Counted from the first letter of the stretch, positions 42,740 to 52,313 are shown. The stretch: DNA of 64,000 nucleotides from Virgibacillus necropolis (GCF_002224365.1 NZ_CP022437.1:3782001-3846000), one strand, 5' to 3'. A program made the numbers and translations. The notes: a model not told the origin generated them from the sequence alone.

Positions 42740-43921
42740 ATGGGCTTTAACAAAGATCAATTGGAAACAAAATTAATTCATGCATCATCAAATGTTGACA
42801 TTGAACAGAAAACAGGTGCAGTAAACGTCCCTATTTATTTATCATCCACCTTTCACCAAGAAAGCTTTGATCATTTTGGCCCATTCGATTATAGTCGATC
42901 GGGAAATCCGACAAGGCAAGCATTGGAACAAACAATTGCTGAATTAGAAGGTGGTGTAAGAGGGTTAGCATTTGCTTCTGGAATGGCAGCTATTTCTTCT
43001 GCTTTTATGTTGCTTTCTGCTGGTGACCATGTGCTAGTTTCTGAGGATGTATACGGCGGTACGTATCGTTTTATAACAGAAGTGTTAACTAAATACGAGA
43101 TAGACCACACATTTGTAAATATGACAGATCTTAATGAAACCGCTAGTGCTATCCAACCAAATACGAAGGTAATATACATGGAAACACCATCTAACCCGTG
43201 TTTAAACATTACAGATATTGAAGGTGTCGTAAAGGTTGCTAAAGCTAATCATTGCTTAACCTTTCTCGACAACACTTTTATGACTCCACTCTATCAGAAA
43301 CCGCTTGAACTAGGTGTAGATATCGTGCTCCATAGTGCCACTAAATTCTTATCAGGTCATAGCGACGTTATTGCTGGTTTAGCAGTGACAAGGAACGCGG
43401 AACTTGGCGATGAGTTAGCATTTATTCAGAACTCTTTTGGATCTATTTTAGGTGCGCAGGATTCCTACACCCTTATCCAAGGGATCAAAACGTTAGGTGC
43501 CCGTTTAAAACAGTCATCCGAATCTGCAGAAAAAGTAGCTACTTATTTACATGATCATCCGTTAATTGAAGAAGTCTTTTACCCTGGTTTAACTTTCCAT
43601 CCAGGGCATTCAATCCATGCCAGACAGTCTAAAGGGTCAGGAGCTGTTCTTTCTTTCCGTTTACCAAATAAAGCAGCTGCTAAAGCATTCGTCGAACAAA
43701 TTCGACTACCTATATTCGCCGTAAGCCTTGGAGGGGTTGAATCGATTCTTTCTTATCCAGCAACAATGTCTCACGCTGCAATGCCAAAGCAGGAAAGAGA
43801 GAAAAGAGGCATTACGGATGGATTGTTAAGACTTTCTGTTGGCCTGGAACATGTAGAAGATTTAATTGCAGATCTAGATCAAGCATTAAAAATACCTCAC
43901 CACCAAATGGAGTTGGTTTAG
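42740..43921 (+). CDS. metI: Cystathionine gamma-synthase / O-acetylhomoserine thiol-lyase
   Basis: A 393-residue PLP enzyme of the Cys/Met metabolism family. The Schiff-base lysine is Lys202 in HSATKFLSGHSDVIAG. YSRSGNPTRQALEQ, ASGMAAISSAF and ETPSNPCLNITDI are family blocks close to B. subtilis MetI, which uses O-acetylhomoserine with cysteine or sulfide. With the sulfide-producing genes across the riboswitch pair and no metC here, direct sulfhydrylation to homocysteine is an attractive role. AGGAGGTCTAGCGAAC precedes the ATG. Confidence 0.93.
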   Translation: MGFNKDQLETKLIHASSNVDIEQKTGAVNVPIYLSSTFHQESFDHFGPFDYSRSGNPTRQALEQTIAELEGGVRGLAFASGMAAISSAFMLLSAGDHVLVSEDVYGGTYRFITEVLTKYEIDHTFVNMTDLNETASAIQPNTKVIYMETPSNPCLNITDIEGVVKVAKANHCLTFLDNTFMTPLYQKPLELGVDIVLHSATKFLSGHSDVIAGLAVTRNAELGDELAFIQNSFGSILGAQDSYTLIQGIKTLGARLKQSSESAEKVATYLHDHPLIEEVFYPGLTFHPGHSIHARQSKGSGAVLSFRLPNKAAAKAFVEQIRLPIFAVSLGGVESILSYPATMSHAAMPKQEREKRGITDGLLRLSVGLEHVEDLIADLDQALKIPHHQMELV

Positions 43922-43955
43922 TATAACTAAATAAGTCTTTTCAAGGAGGAAATAG

Positions 43956-45815
43956 ATGGATTTATTAAAAACATTGAAAGAGCGCATCCTGATTGGTGAT
44001 GGTGCGATGGGGACTCTACTATATTCTTACGGAGTAGATCGCTGTTTTGAAGAATTGAACCTGACACATGAAGTGCAAATAGCACATGTTCATCAAGCCT
44101 ATATCGATGCTGGAGCTGATTTAATCCAGACAAATACTTATGGGGCAAATTATATCAAGCTTGCTAGGTATGGATTGGAAGATCAGGTTAAAAAAATAAA
44201 TACCGCAGCAATTAATATAGCCAAACAAGTAGCTAGTGATCATACATTTGTCCTTGGAACAATAGGAGGAATCCATGGAACGCAAACATCGCTAGGAACA
44301 AAAGAGGAAATAAAAAGAAGCTTCAGGGAACAATTGTATTGCCTGCTTCTAGGAAATGTCGATGGACTGATATTGGAAACCTATTACAACCTAGATGAAT
44401 TAACAACAGTCTTAGAAATTGCTCGGGAAGAAACAAATCTGCCGATAATTGCCAATGTGTCCATGCATGAGGCCGGTATTCTTGAAAATGGAATCCATTT
44501 ATCTGATGCATTACAAAGATTAGAGGATACAGGTGCCGATATTGTCGGAATCAATTGCCGGTTGGGCCCGCACCATATGGTGGAGTCATTAAAGAACGTT
44601 CCATTATCCAGAAACTCCTTTCTGGCATCCTATCCAAATGCTAGTTTGCCAGCTTATCATGATGGCAAGCTAATCTATGAAAACGAGCCAGATTACTTCG
44701 AAAACTGTGCACGTGATTTTCGTAATGAAGGCGTTCGATTAATCGGGGGATGTTGTGGAACCACACCTGAACACATACATGCATTAGCACGCGGTGTAAA
44801 AGGATTAAAACCTTTAACGGAAAAGAAAATTATCAAAAGACCCTCATCAATCAAAGTTAAAGAGAACCAAGTCCGTACTGAAACACCCCTACTAGATATT
44901 GTAAAAAAACGACACACCGTTATTGTTGAGCTTGATGCACCAAAGCACTTAGATACAACTGAATATATGGAAGGTGTAAGGGCATTAAAAGAAGTGGGTG
45001 TTGATGCGATTACATTGGCTGATAATTCACTAGCAACACCAAGAATAAGTAACCTAGCAATTGCTACAAAAATAAAGCGAGAAATTGGCCTTAGACCACT
45101 TGTTCATTTAACATGTCGAGATCGGAATTTAATTGGACTGCAATCCCATTTGATGGGACTGCACACACTAGATATCAACGAAATCCTGGCAATCACGGGT
45201 GATCCGACTAAAATAGGCGATTTTCCTGGTGCCACTTCCGTTTTTGATGTCACTTCCTTTGATTTAATTAAATTAATCAAACAATCCAATGATGGTCTTT
45301 CCTTTTCCGGAAAGTCATTAAGACAGGCAACCTCCTTTCATGTGGGTGCTGCTTTTAATCCAAATGTTGCAAGGCTTGATAAAGCGGTGGAACGATTAGA
45401 GAAGAAAATCGCTTGTGGTACAGACTACTTTCTAACACAGCCCATATACAGCCCGGAAAAAATCATTGACTTAGCTGTAGCAACTAAACATATTGATACA
45501 CCTATCTTTGTTGGAATTATGCCGCTAACTTCAACGAAAAACGCAGAGTTTCTGCATAACGAAGTGCCAGGTATCAAGCTAACTGAAAGCATACGGGCAA
45601 AAATGCGGTCAGCAAGCGCGGATAAAGAGCAATCGGTCGAGCAAGGTATTACAATCGCAAAGGGATTAATCGACGTTGCTTTGGAAAACTTCCACGGCAT
45701 ATATTTAATTACACCGTTCATGCGTTATGACATCTCCATTCGGCTTGTGGAGTATATTCAGAAAAAAGTACAATCAAAACGCCTTGGGGAGGTGTTGTCT
45801 ACTGCCCGTTTGTAA
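43956..45815 (+). CDS. yitJ: Bifunctional homocysteine S-methyltransferase / methylenetetrahydrofolate reductase
   Basis: A 619-residue fusion. Residues 1-290 form a homocysteine S-methyltransferase domain (LIGDGAMGTLLYS, QTNTYGANYIKL, and the zinc-binding IGGCCGTTPEHI). Residues about 310-610 are a MetF-like TIM barrel (VELDAPKHLDTTEYMEGV, DFFLTQPIYS-like FLTQPIYSPEKI, GIMPLTSTKNAEFLHNEVPG). It matches YitJ of B. subtilis, supplying 5-methyl-THF and perhaps methylating homocysteine itself. It is 34 bases after metI in the same S-box operon. Confidence 0.93.
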   Translation: MDLLKTLKERILIGDGAMGTLLYSYGVDRCFEELNLTHEVQIAHVHQAYIDAGADLIQTNTYGANYIKLARYGLEDQVKKINTAAINIAKQVASDHTFVLGTIGGIHGTQTSLGTKEEIKRSFREQLYCLLLGNVDGLILETYYNLDELTTVLEIAREETNLPIIANVSMHEAGILENGIHLSDALQRLEDTGADIVGINCRLGPHHMVESLKNVPLSRNSFLASYPNASLPAYHDGKLIYENEPDYFENCARDFRNEGVRLIGGCCGTTPEHIHALARGVKGLKPLTEKKIIKRPSSIKVKENQVRTETPLLDIVKKRHTVIVELDAPKHLDTTEYMEGVRALKEVGVDAITLADNSLATPRISNLAIATKIKREIGLRPLVHLTCRDRNLIGLQSHLMGLHTLDINEILAITGDPTKIGDFPGATSVFDVTSFDLIKLIKQSNDGLSFSGKSLRQATSFHVGAAFNPNVARLDKAVERLEKKIACGTDYFLTQPIYSPEKIIDLAVATKHIDTPIFVGIMPLTSTKNAEFLHNEVPGIKLTESIRAKMRSASADKEQSVEQGITIAKGLIDVALENFHGIYLITPFMRYDISIRLVEYIQKKVQSKRLGEVLSTARL

Positions 45816-45860
45816 GAATTGTTGTAAAAGCACTTTCTAAAATTAGAGGAGGAAAACAAA

Positions 45861-48155
45861 ATGACAAAAGTAATCAGTTCAACTTTAGGGTATCCAAGAA
45901 TTGGCGAGAAAAGAGAATGGAAACGATCATTGGAAAAGTTCTGGAGTGAGCAAATTTCAGAAAAGGAATTACTGGAACAAACGGAGCGATTAAGACTTGA
46001 TAACTTAAAAAAGCAACAAGCACTCGGTGTTGATTTGATACCGGTTGGAGATTTTTCCCTATATGACCACGTCCTAGATACATCCATCATGTTCGGCGTA
46101 GTTCCAGACCGTTTCAAATACGATGGTGGGAAAGTTAATCTAGAGACTTATTTTGCCATTGCACGAGGGACTAAAGATGCGGTCGCATCTGAAATGACAA
46201 AATGGTTTAATACAAACTATCACTACATCGTTCCTGAGCTTGAAAATGTGAAACCAGCATTAACAGAAAATCGCCCACTTTCATTTTATAAAGAGGCAAA
46301 AGAAAAACTGGGTATTGATGGGAAACCAGTAATTTTAGGACCGATTACATACCTAAAGTTATCAAAAGGTTATGACGAGCAAGACTTCCCTACACTTTTA
46401 CAAGCATTTATTCCTTTGTATGTCCAACTATTAAAAGAACTAGAAGAAGCCGGAGCATCATGGGTACAAATCGATGAACCCATTTTTGGAACAAATCTTT
46501 CAGATGAAGTACTAGCAGCTACTAAACAGGCTTACAAACAATTCGACGAAAAGGTACCGAATCTAAAACTTATTTTACAAACCTATTTTGAGAACATTGT
46601 AAATTACAAAGATGTCGTTGAATTACCTGTAGCAGCCATCGGGATTGACTTTGTGCATGGAGAGTCACTGGAATTATTAAAACAACACGGGTTCCCTGCA
46701 GATAAAGTACTTGCAGCTGGGATTGTCAATGGCCGAAATGTTTGGAAAGCGAATTTGGAAGACAAACTGGAACTACTGAAAAATATTAAACAATATGTAA
46801 ACAATAATCAGCTGATCGTACAGCCCTCCTCTTCTTTATTACATGTACCAGTAACCACAAAATTGGAGGAGACACTTGATCCAGCGATTATAAGCGGATT
46901 ATCTTTTGCTGATGAAAAGCTTGAGGAAATTATCACGCTATCAAAAGGCCTGCAGTCCGGAAAAGAAACGATCAGCAAAGAAATACAGAATAACAAGCAG
47001 CAAGTAGATGATTATAACAATTCCACCAACCGGATCAATGAACGCGTGAGAAGAACGATTGAGCAGCTAGACGATTCCGATGCAAAACGTGCCCAACCAT
47101 TTGCCGAGCGGATCGAAAAGCAAAATGAACAATTAAAGCTGCCACTGCTTCCAACAACAACGATTGGCAGTCTGCCACAAACAACAGAAGTAAGAAAAAC
47201 AAGAACAAAATGGCGTAAAGGAGAAATTACCACGAGTCAATACGAACAATTCATTAACAATAACATAGATAAATGGATAACAATCCAAGAAGAAATCGGG
47301 CTTGATGTACTAGTACATGGAGAATTCGAGCGAACAGACATGGTAGAATACTTCGGTGAAAAACTGAATGGATTTGGTGTCACTGAGTATGGTTGGGTTC
47401 AATCTTATGGTTCACGTTGTGTGAAGCCTCCTTTGATTTTCGGAGATGTTTCTTTTGATCAGCCAATGACAGTAAAGGAAAGTGTCTTTGCACAATCATT
47501 GACAGACAAACCTGTAAAAGGAATGCTTACTGGCCCGACCACGATTTTAAACTGGTCATTTGTTCATGACGATGTACCAAGAAATACGGTACAGAACCAG
47601 ATTGCTTTTGCCCTCCGCAAAGAGGTGGAAGCTCTTGAAGAAAATGGCATCCAAATTATTCAGGTAGATGAGCCTGCTTTAAGAGAGGGACTCCCGTTGG
47701 ACGAAAAAAAATGGGAAGCCTATCTGAATGATGCAGTATATGCATTCCGATTGGCAACATCTTCTGTTCAGGATCACACACAAATTCATACACATATGTG
47801 TTACTCCGAATTTCAAGATATTTTTGATGCGATTGACGCTTTGGATGCAGATGTCATTTCAATTGAAACATCAAGAAGTCATGGTGAAATTATTGGTACA
47901 TTTGAAGAGAATACCTATAAAAAGGAGATCGGACTTGGTGTTTATGATATTCATAGTCCACGGATACCAGACAAAGAAGAAATTAAACAAAATATTGTCC
48001 GAGCATTAAAAACCATTTCTGCGGAACAGTTCTGGATTAACCCTGATTGTGGTTTAAAAACAAGAAATCAAGCAGAAACGATTGGTGCATTAACAGCGAT
48101 GACCGAAGCCGCTGAAGAAATACGCAAGGAACAATTAGCCTATCAGAAATATTGA
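45861..48155 (+). CDS. metE: Cobalamin-independent methionine synthase
   Basis: A 764-residue enzyme that transfers a methyl group from 5-methyltetrahydropteroyltriglutamate to homocysteine. [20 protein letters not shown] is the canonical N-terminus. The C-terminal catalytic half has [10 protein letters not shown] and the zinc ligands in [19 protein letters not shown] and NPDCGLKTR. Length matches the family. It ends the S-box operon, and the TnpB-type element begins within ten bases of its stop. Confidence 0.96.
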   Translation: MTKVISSTLGYPRIGEKREWKRSLEKFWSEQISEKELLEQTERLRLDNLKKQQALGVDLIPVGDFSLYDHVLDTSIMFGVVPDRFKYDGGKVNLETYFAIARGTKDAVASEMTKWFNTNYHYIVPELENVKPALTENRPLSFYKEAKEKLGIDGKPVILGPITYLKLSKGYDEQDFPTLLQAFIPLYVQLLKELEEAGASWVQIDEPIFGTNLSDEVLAATKQAYKQFDEKVPNLKLILQTYFENIVNYKDVVELPVAAIGIDFVHGESLELLKQHGFPADKVLAAGIVNGRNVWKANLEDKLELLKNIKQYVNNNQLIVQPSSSLLHVPVTTKLEETLDPAIISGLSFADEKLEEIITLSKGLQSGKETISKEIQNNKQQVDDYNNSTNRINERVRRTIEQLDDSDAKRAQPFAERIEKQNEQLKLPLLPTTTIGSLPQTTEVRKTRTKWRKGEITTSQYEQFINNNIDKWITIQEEIGLDVLVHGEFERTDMVEYFGEKLNGFGVTEYGWVQSYGSRCVKPPLIFGDVSFDQPMTVKESVFAQSLTDKPVKGMLTGPTTILNWSFVHDDVPRNTVQNQIAFALRKEVEALEENGIQIIQVDEPALREGLPLDEKKWEAYLNDAVYAFRLATSSVQDHTQIHTHMCYSEFQDIFDAIDALDADVISIETSRSHGEIIGTFEENTYKKEIGLGVYDIHSPRIPDKEEIKQNIVRALKTISAEQFWINPDCGLKTRNQAETIGALTAMTEAAEEIRKEQLAYQKY

Positions 48156-48159
48156 ACTA

Positions 48160-48300
48160 CCCACCACTTAACATCCATACGGATTGTTTGAAGTGGGGAT
48201 TCTAAAAAAAGACATGTATTGTACATGACCGTATCCCGTTCAACTAGGATGCGGTTTTTCCATTTTTCAACTTTAACAGACCTTTTATTTCCAAGTCTGT
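48160..48300 (-). ncRNA. Candidate omega/reRNA guide RNA overlapping the tnpB 3' end
   Basis: On the minus strand a 9-bp stem (ACCGCATCC with GGATACGGT) holds the tnpB stop codon in its loop. It is followed by a small CATGTA/TACATG hairpin and then the right-end hairpin. TnpB guide RNAs are made from exactly this position, with the guide read from flanking DNA beyond the right end, here the 3' end of metE. The boundaries and transcription are inferred. Confidence 0.45.
48228..48260 (+). terminator. Possible metE operon terminator
   Basis: The same stem read on the plus strand (ACCGTATCC with GGATGCGGT, one G-T pair) is followed by five T, about 75 bases after the metE stop. It lies inside the mobile element. 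Confidence 0.6.
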
Positions 48301-49950
48301 AAGAGCACCTGAAGCAAAAAATTCGTTCGTAGAACGAAACCTGTCTAAGTTGAAAAAATTTGAATGGTAGTACGAATTAGTATGTATACCTTTCAACGCA
48401 TTCGAAATATACTTCCAATGCACCCAATGATGAGCACCTACTATCTTCTCTGGTAGTAGTGTGCCCAACACTGGTGGAAGTTTTTCTTTAAAACCCATTG
48501 CTCTACGAGCAATTACAAAACTAGCTGCTTCATGTATCGATATACCTAATCTTTTCATATACTTCATCTTACCTATTTGACTTGTATATGCAGGGTTGAC
48601 TTCAAAAACTGCAATGTCCTCTTTTTCAGCTCGTGATTTTATTGCAGTAAGCATCTTTTTGTATGCGAAAGCAGACATCATCCTATTTGCTTTTTTGTTT
48701 CCGTAGGGATTAGATAGCTTTGATGATGTCGTATTTAGTTTCTCGACTACTATCGGCTTATTTGTACGAGTAGCAATGCTAACGACCTCTATTGCTTCGG
48801 CTTCAATGATTTTCGTCGTCTGTCCACTTGTCTTGCCTTTCAAATCGAATTTTAAAGACCAGGAACCTAGGAGTTGACCATTCGAATTAACATGTGATAC
48901 TGCGAAATGGTCAACGTTACAGTCAATGCCAATTGCTCCATCTGTCTTGGAATGATTCACATACGCTTTTGATTCTTCATCGAACATCGTTTTAAAGATG
49001 TAGTATTCCCCACAGTCTTCTATTGCCCATGCTACTGGCTTCCCGTATTTCATTTTATTCTTACAATTCGTCTGTGCAAGGATCCTACTTTCTACTTTTT
49101 CTTGACCATAAGGGAAATACAGGTTCTCAATTTCAACTAAGACACCTTTCGGTGTCTTGAAACGAAGCACTTTATTCGTCCAATCATAGTTAAAAACAAA
49201 ATTTCCACAGCCTGAGTCCTTACGACCAGAAATGACCATCTTTCGGTATCTATTCTCTTCCCAAGTCTTTTGCCAAAGTTTATGGTTATTGACATACGTA
49301 TCGATAGTGTACTGTGCTTGGAATTGTTTTTTTGAACCAAAGACGACGCTCGGTATTTTCGTCTTTAAGGATTTTAGGCTATCATCGTATTTGTTCAATT
49401 TGAAGTTTAAAAAACCAGTTCGTGTGTGGAGTCTTTTGATTTCAGCATCTAAGTATGTATGTTCAAATTGATACGTATGATAATACAAATCAGTCTTATT
49501 TTTGAATTGCACGACAAAGTAGTTACCCAACTTTTTCATTCTTGAATTTTGGGGGAATGATGGCTTTCCGTTTCTAAATGTTTTTTTAATTTTTTTTAAT
49601 GACGTTAGTTTTGATTTGTCTTTTTTTATTTTCTTTTTGATCGACTTAATTTGAGTCTCTTTGTTCTTCATGTATAGCTTCTTTAACTCGACTAGACTCT
49701 TTTCTTTTGCTTTAGCCTCTTGAACGGCGCTATTAGTGTAGTAATCATCCAACGAAAACCTGTTCTTTACCGTAAGGTGCAACGATTTGTCTCGTTTTTT
49801 CAATCCAGAGCGTTTTTCTTTTGTTGCTGTACTAAAGGCAAACTGCTTCGCTCTATTAAACACAAAGAGAGCATGACCAATAGTATCAACGTTTTCATCC
49901 AAAATGGTATTCTTATAGATACGATTTGAAAAATACGCCTTAATTCCCAT
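48244..49950 (-). CDS. tnpB: TnpB-like RNA-guided nuclease homologue, atypical RuvC
   Basis: A 568-residue protein, longer than the usual 370-430 residue TnpB. The N-terminal 200 residues are very basic (KKKIKKDKSKLTSLKKIKKT). RuvC-I is AIGIDCNVDHFAVSH with Asp343 and RuvC-II is PIVVEKLNT with Glu403. The segment FEVNPAYTSQIGKMKYMKRL replaces the usual TSQxCxxCG, so the zinc finger is absent. The RuvC-III region GISIHEAASFVIARRAMGF has no Asp where canonical TnpB has DxNAA. It is either catalytically inactive or uses a rearranged site. AGGAG lies nine bases before the ATG. Confidence 0.85.
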   Translation of the reverse strand: MGIKAYFSNRIYKNTILDENVDTIGHALFVFNRAKQFAFSTATKEKRSGLKKRDKSLHLTVKNRFSLDDYYTNSAVQEAKAKEKSLVELKKLYMKNKETQIKSIKKKIKKDKSKLTSLKKIKKTFRNGKPSFPQNSRMKKLGNYFVVQFKNKTDLYYHTYQFEHTYLDAEIKRLHTRTGFLNFKLNKYDDSLKSLKTKIPSVVFGSKKQFQAQYTIDTYVNNHKLWQKTWEENRYRKMVISGRKDSGCGNFVFNYDWTNKVLRFKTPKGVLVEIENLYFPYGQEKVESRILAQTNCKNKMKYGKPVAWAIEDCGEYYIFKTMFDEESKAYVNHSKTDGAIGIDCNVDHFAVSHVNSNGQLLGSWSLKFDLKGKTSGQTTKIIEAEAIEVVSIATRTNKPIVVEKLNTTSSKLSNPYGNKKANRMMSAFAYKKMLTAIKSRAEKEDIAVFEVNPAYTSQIGKMKYMKRLGISIHEAASFVIARRAMGFKEKLPPVLGTLLPEKIVGAHHWVHWKYISNALKGIHTNSYYHSNFFNLDRFRSTNEFFASGALTDLEIKGLLKLKNGKTAS

Positions 49951-50042
49951 AAGTCATGCTCCTGTCTTGTTATATTGTATTTATTATATCAGAATGTCTG
50001 TTCCCATTTCAACAAAAATCTTCTTCGGAGGGGCGATTCATC

Positions 50043-50089
50043 CCCCACTTAACATTGGTTTTTGAAACCTTCGAGTGTTTGAAGTGGGG
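50043..50089. repeat. Left-end hairpin of the TnpB element
   Basis: CCCCACTT pairs with AAGTGGGG, AACA with TGTT, and an inner GGTTT/AAACC hairpin sits in the loop. The outer part matches the right-end hairpin at 48164-48196. Confidence 0.7.
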
Positions 50090-50211
50090 TCTTCTCGCCC
50101 TAATAAGATAAAGATAGAAGGGTCACTCTCTCACACTACCACGTATGATTTCGTGTACGACGGTTCCATTAAGGCAAAACGCAGGATTTCATATTTATGG
50201 ATATACTTTTC

Positions 50212-50253
50212 AAACCCTAGCTTTGCCAATAGGCATTGTCTAGGGTTTTGTTT
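50212..50253 (+). terminator. Hairpin with T run upstream of alaR
   Basis: AAACCCTAG pairs with CTAGGGTTT, with an inner GCC/GGC pairing and a T-rich tail. It lies about 90 bases before the alaR start; it could insulate alaR from upstream transcription or act as an attenuator. Confidence 0.55.
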
Positions 50254-50340
50254 AATACTGGATTTTTTACGCTTAATTTCCTCGAACAATGTTATGATAT
50301 ACTGATAAATAAAAGATTTTTGAACTTGGAGGATGGTCAT

Positions 50341-50835
50341 ATGAATGAAAAAGATTTGGAAATTGCACAAATCCTAGAGGGTGGTGCGAGACTCTCTACT
50401 GATTCAATAGCAGATATGGTTGAGTTAGAGAAGGAAGAAGTAGAAAAAATCATTAAATCTTTAGAAGAAAAAGGGATTATACTAAACTATCAGGCTGTTA
50501 TTAATTGGGATAAAGCACCTGTTAATGGCGGGGTTGCTGCGATGATTGATGTAAAAGTCACTCCCAAAAGAGATATAGGATTTGATGGTGTTGCAGAAAG
50601 AATCTATCGTTTTCCTGAAGTTAAAGCTGTCTATTTGATGTCTGGAGCTTACGACCTTTCGGTACAAGTAGAAGGAAAAACAATGAAGGAAGTCGCCTAT
50701 TTTGTTTCAAATAAGCTATCTACAGTTGATTCTGTTCTTTCCACTACCACTCACTTCTTATTGAAGAAATATAAGCATGACGGTGTGATATTTGAATCTG
50801 GTCAAAAAGATAAGCGAGCTGTGGTGTCACCATGA
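50341..50835 (+). CDS. alaR: Lrp/AsnC family regulator (AlaR-like)
   Basis: A 164-residue regulator with an N-terminal helix-turn-helix (LEIAQILEGGARLSTDSIAD) and a C-terminal RAM ligand-binding domain (GVAAMIDVKVTPKRDIGFDG, AVYLMSGAYDLSVQVEG). It overlaps the aminotransferase gene by four bases. The pair matches yugG-yugH (alaR-alaT) of B. subtilis, in which AlaR controls alanine metabolism. The ATG at 50341 follows GGAGGATGGTCAT. Confidence 0.9.
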   Translation: MNEKDLEIAQILEGGARLSTDSIADMVELEKEEVEKIIKSLEEKGIILNYQAVINWDKAPVNGGVAAMIDVKVTPKRDIGFDGVAERIYRFPEVKAVYLMSGAYDLSVQVEGKTMKEVAYFVSNKLSTVDSVLSTTTHFLLKKYKHDGVIFESGQKDKRAVVSP

Positions 50836-52007
50836 GCCAAGTTTCTACAAAACGCTACCTTTCAAAAACAGCAAAAAACATAAAACCATCTGGTATTCGT
50901 CGTTTTTTTGATCTAGCTAATCAAATGGAGGACGTCATCTCGCTAGGTGTAGGAGAACCAGATTTTGTAACTAGTTGGAATGTGTGCGAGGCTGCGTATG
51001 CCGCGATGGAAAATGGTTATACGGCATACTCAGCAAATGCTGGATTGATGGAATTACGGGAAGCTATCTCTGGGTATTTAACTAAACAATTTAAGCTTCG
51101 TTACCAACCAGCGTCTGAGATTATTGTTACTACTGGTGCAAGCCAAGCAATTGATCTTGCCTTTCGTGCTTTAGTGGACCCTGGCGATGAAGTACTTATC
51201 CATGAACCTAGCTTTGTTGCCTACGCTCCGATTGTCCAATTAGCTGGAGGTATACCAATTCCAGTGGAAGCATCAGCTGAGAGTGCGTTCAAGCTGTTAC
51301 CACAACAATTGGAAGCAAAAATTACAGATAAAACAAAGCTTGTGTTACTTTGTTTTCCAAATAACCCCACCGGTGCTACACTGGACGAAACTGAATTGGG
51401 TAAAATTGCGGAAGTAGTTAAAAAGCATGATCTCCTCGTTCTATCAGATGAAATATATGCCGAGTTAAGTTATGATAAAGCCCATGTTAGTATTGCTAGT
51501 ATACATGATATGAAGGAACGAACGATTCTTATTTCTGGCTTTTCGAAAGCCTTTGCAATGACAGGATGGCGCCTTGGCTATTTAGCTGGCCCAGAGGTAT
51601 TTATCCAAGCCATGCTAAAAATCCATCAGTACACCATGATGTGTGCTCCCACTATTGCGCAGCACGGAGCATTGGAAGCTCTCACAAATGGGCTTGAAGA
51701 TGTGACAAAAATGGTGACCAGTTATCGGCAACGGAGAAACTTTTTTGTGAAAGCATGCAACCAGATTGGGCTTGAGTGCCATAAACCAGGTGGAGCCTTC
51801 TATGCGTTTCCTTCGATACATAAGTTGGGACTGTCTTCAGAGGAATTTGCGGAAGAGTTGTTAAAAGAAGAAAAGGTAGCTGTCGTTCCCGGAAGCGTCT
51901 TTGGGCTAGGGGGACAAGGCCATATCAGGTGTTCCTATGCAGCTTCCATGGATAATTTACAAAAGGCGATTGAACGAATGGATCGCTTTTTAGCTAAGCG
52001 AATCTGA
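50832..52007 (+). CDS. alaT: Aminotransferase class I/II (AlaT-like)
   Basis: A 391-residue fold-type I PLP aminotransferase. The Schiff-base lysine is Lys239 in ILISGFSKAFAMTGWRLGY; CFPNNPTGATLDE and SDEIYAELSYD are further PLP-binding blocks. Orthology with B. subtilis YugH (AlaT) suggests alanine formation from pyruvate and glutamate. It is translated together with alaR. Confidence 0.9.
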   Translation: MSQVSTKRYLSKTAKNIKPSGIRRFFDLANQMEDVISLGVGEPDFVTSWNVCEAAYAAMENGYTAYSANAGLMELREAISGYLTKQFKLRYQPASEIIVTTGASQAIDLAFRALVDPGDEVLIHEPSFVAYAPIVQLAGGIPIPVEASAESAFKLLPQQLEAKITDKTKLVLLCFPNNPTGATLDETELGKIAEVVKKHDLLVLSDEIYAELSYDKAHVSIASIHDMKERTILISGFSKAFAMTGWRLGYLAGPEVFIQAMLKIHQYTMMCAPTIAQHGALEALTNGLEDVTKMVTSYRQRRNFFVKACNQIGLECHKPGGAFYAFPSIHKLGLSSEEFAEELLKEEKVAVVPGSVFGLGGQGHIRCSYAASMDNLQKAIERMDRFLAKRI

Positions 52008-52126
52008 TGTAATTATGGAATCTCTGGGCTCTGACAGCGGAATGTTTAACTCAGACATCCTGTTCCTATGAATACTCGTCGCAAAAAACAAAGAAGTAAT
52101 TCGAGGTAACGAGTTCTTTTAGTGCG

Positions 52127-52271
52127 TGTTCAAAAAGGAGGATAAAAAGGACCGAGAAGTTCGAGGCAGCGTAGCTTAGAGTACCGGAACGTATGCTATT
52201 AATACGTGAGGAACGGAAAAGCAAGCTAACGAAGAAATTCGATGCGTCATTTTTACCGGACTTTTTGAACA
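52127..52271. mobile_element. 145-bp interspersed repeat with 11-bp terminal inverted repeats
   Basis: TGTTCAAAAAG at 52127-52137 is the exact reverse complement of CTTTTTGAACA at 52261-52271. The interior has further pairing (GGAACGTA with TACGTGAGG and flanking CCG/CGG) and no gene. It resembles a class of small repeats common between genes in Bacillaceae. It is probably non-autonomous. Confidence 0.7.
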
Positions 52272-52313
52272 ACCTCTTTTAGGTACAAAACTTATTTTAT
52301 TAGGTAAATAAAC

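Larger units (their letters stand above)
48160..50100 (-). mobile_element. tnpA-less IS200/IS605-type element carrying a TnpB-like gene
   Basis: The tnpB-like gene is bracketed by two hairpins in the same orientation that share the sequence CCACTTAACAT...TGTTTGAAGTGG: one at 48164-48196 and one at 50043-50089. Matching subterminal hairpins at both ends are the recognition structures of single-strand IS200/IS605 transposition. There is no tnpA transposase, so the element depends on another copy or has been captured. The exact ends are uncertain by about ten bases. Confidence 0.7.

Noticed and set aside
50075-50305. Possible leader peptide or gene before alaR
   Set aside because: The frame crosses the element-end hairpin and the AAACCCTAG terminator-like stem; no ribosome binding site.
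52066-52272. 68-codon minus-strand frame
   Set aside because: It coincides with the 145-bp interspersed repeat and its flank, without translation signals.
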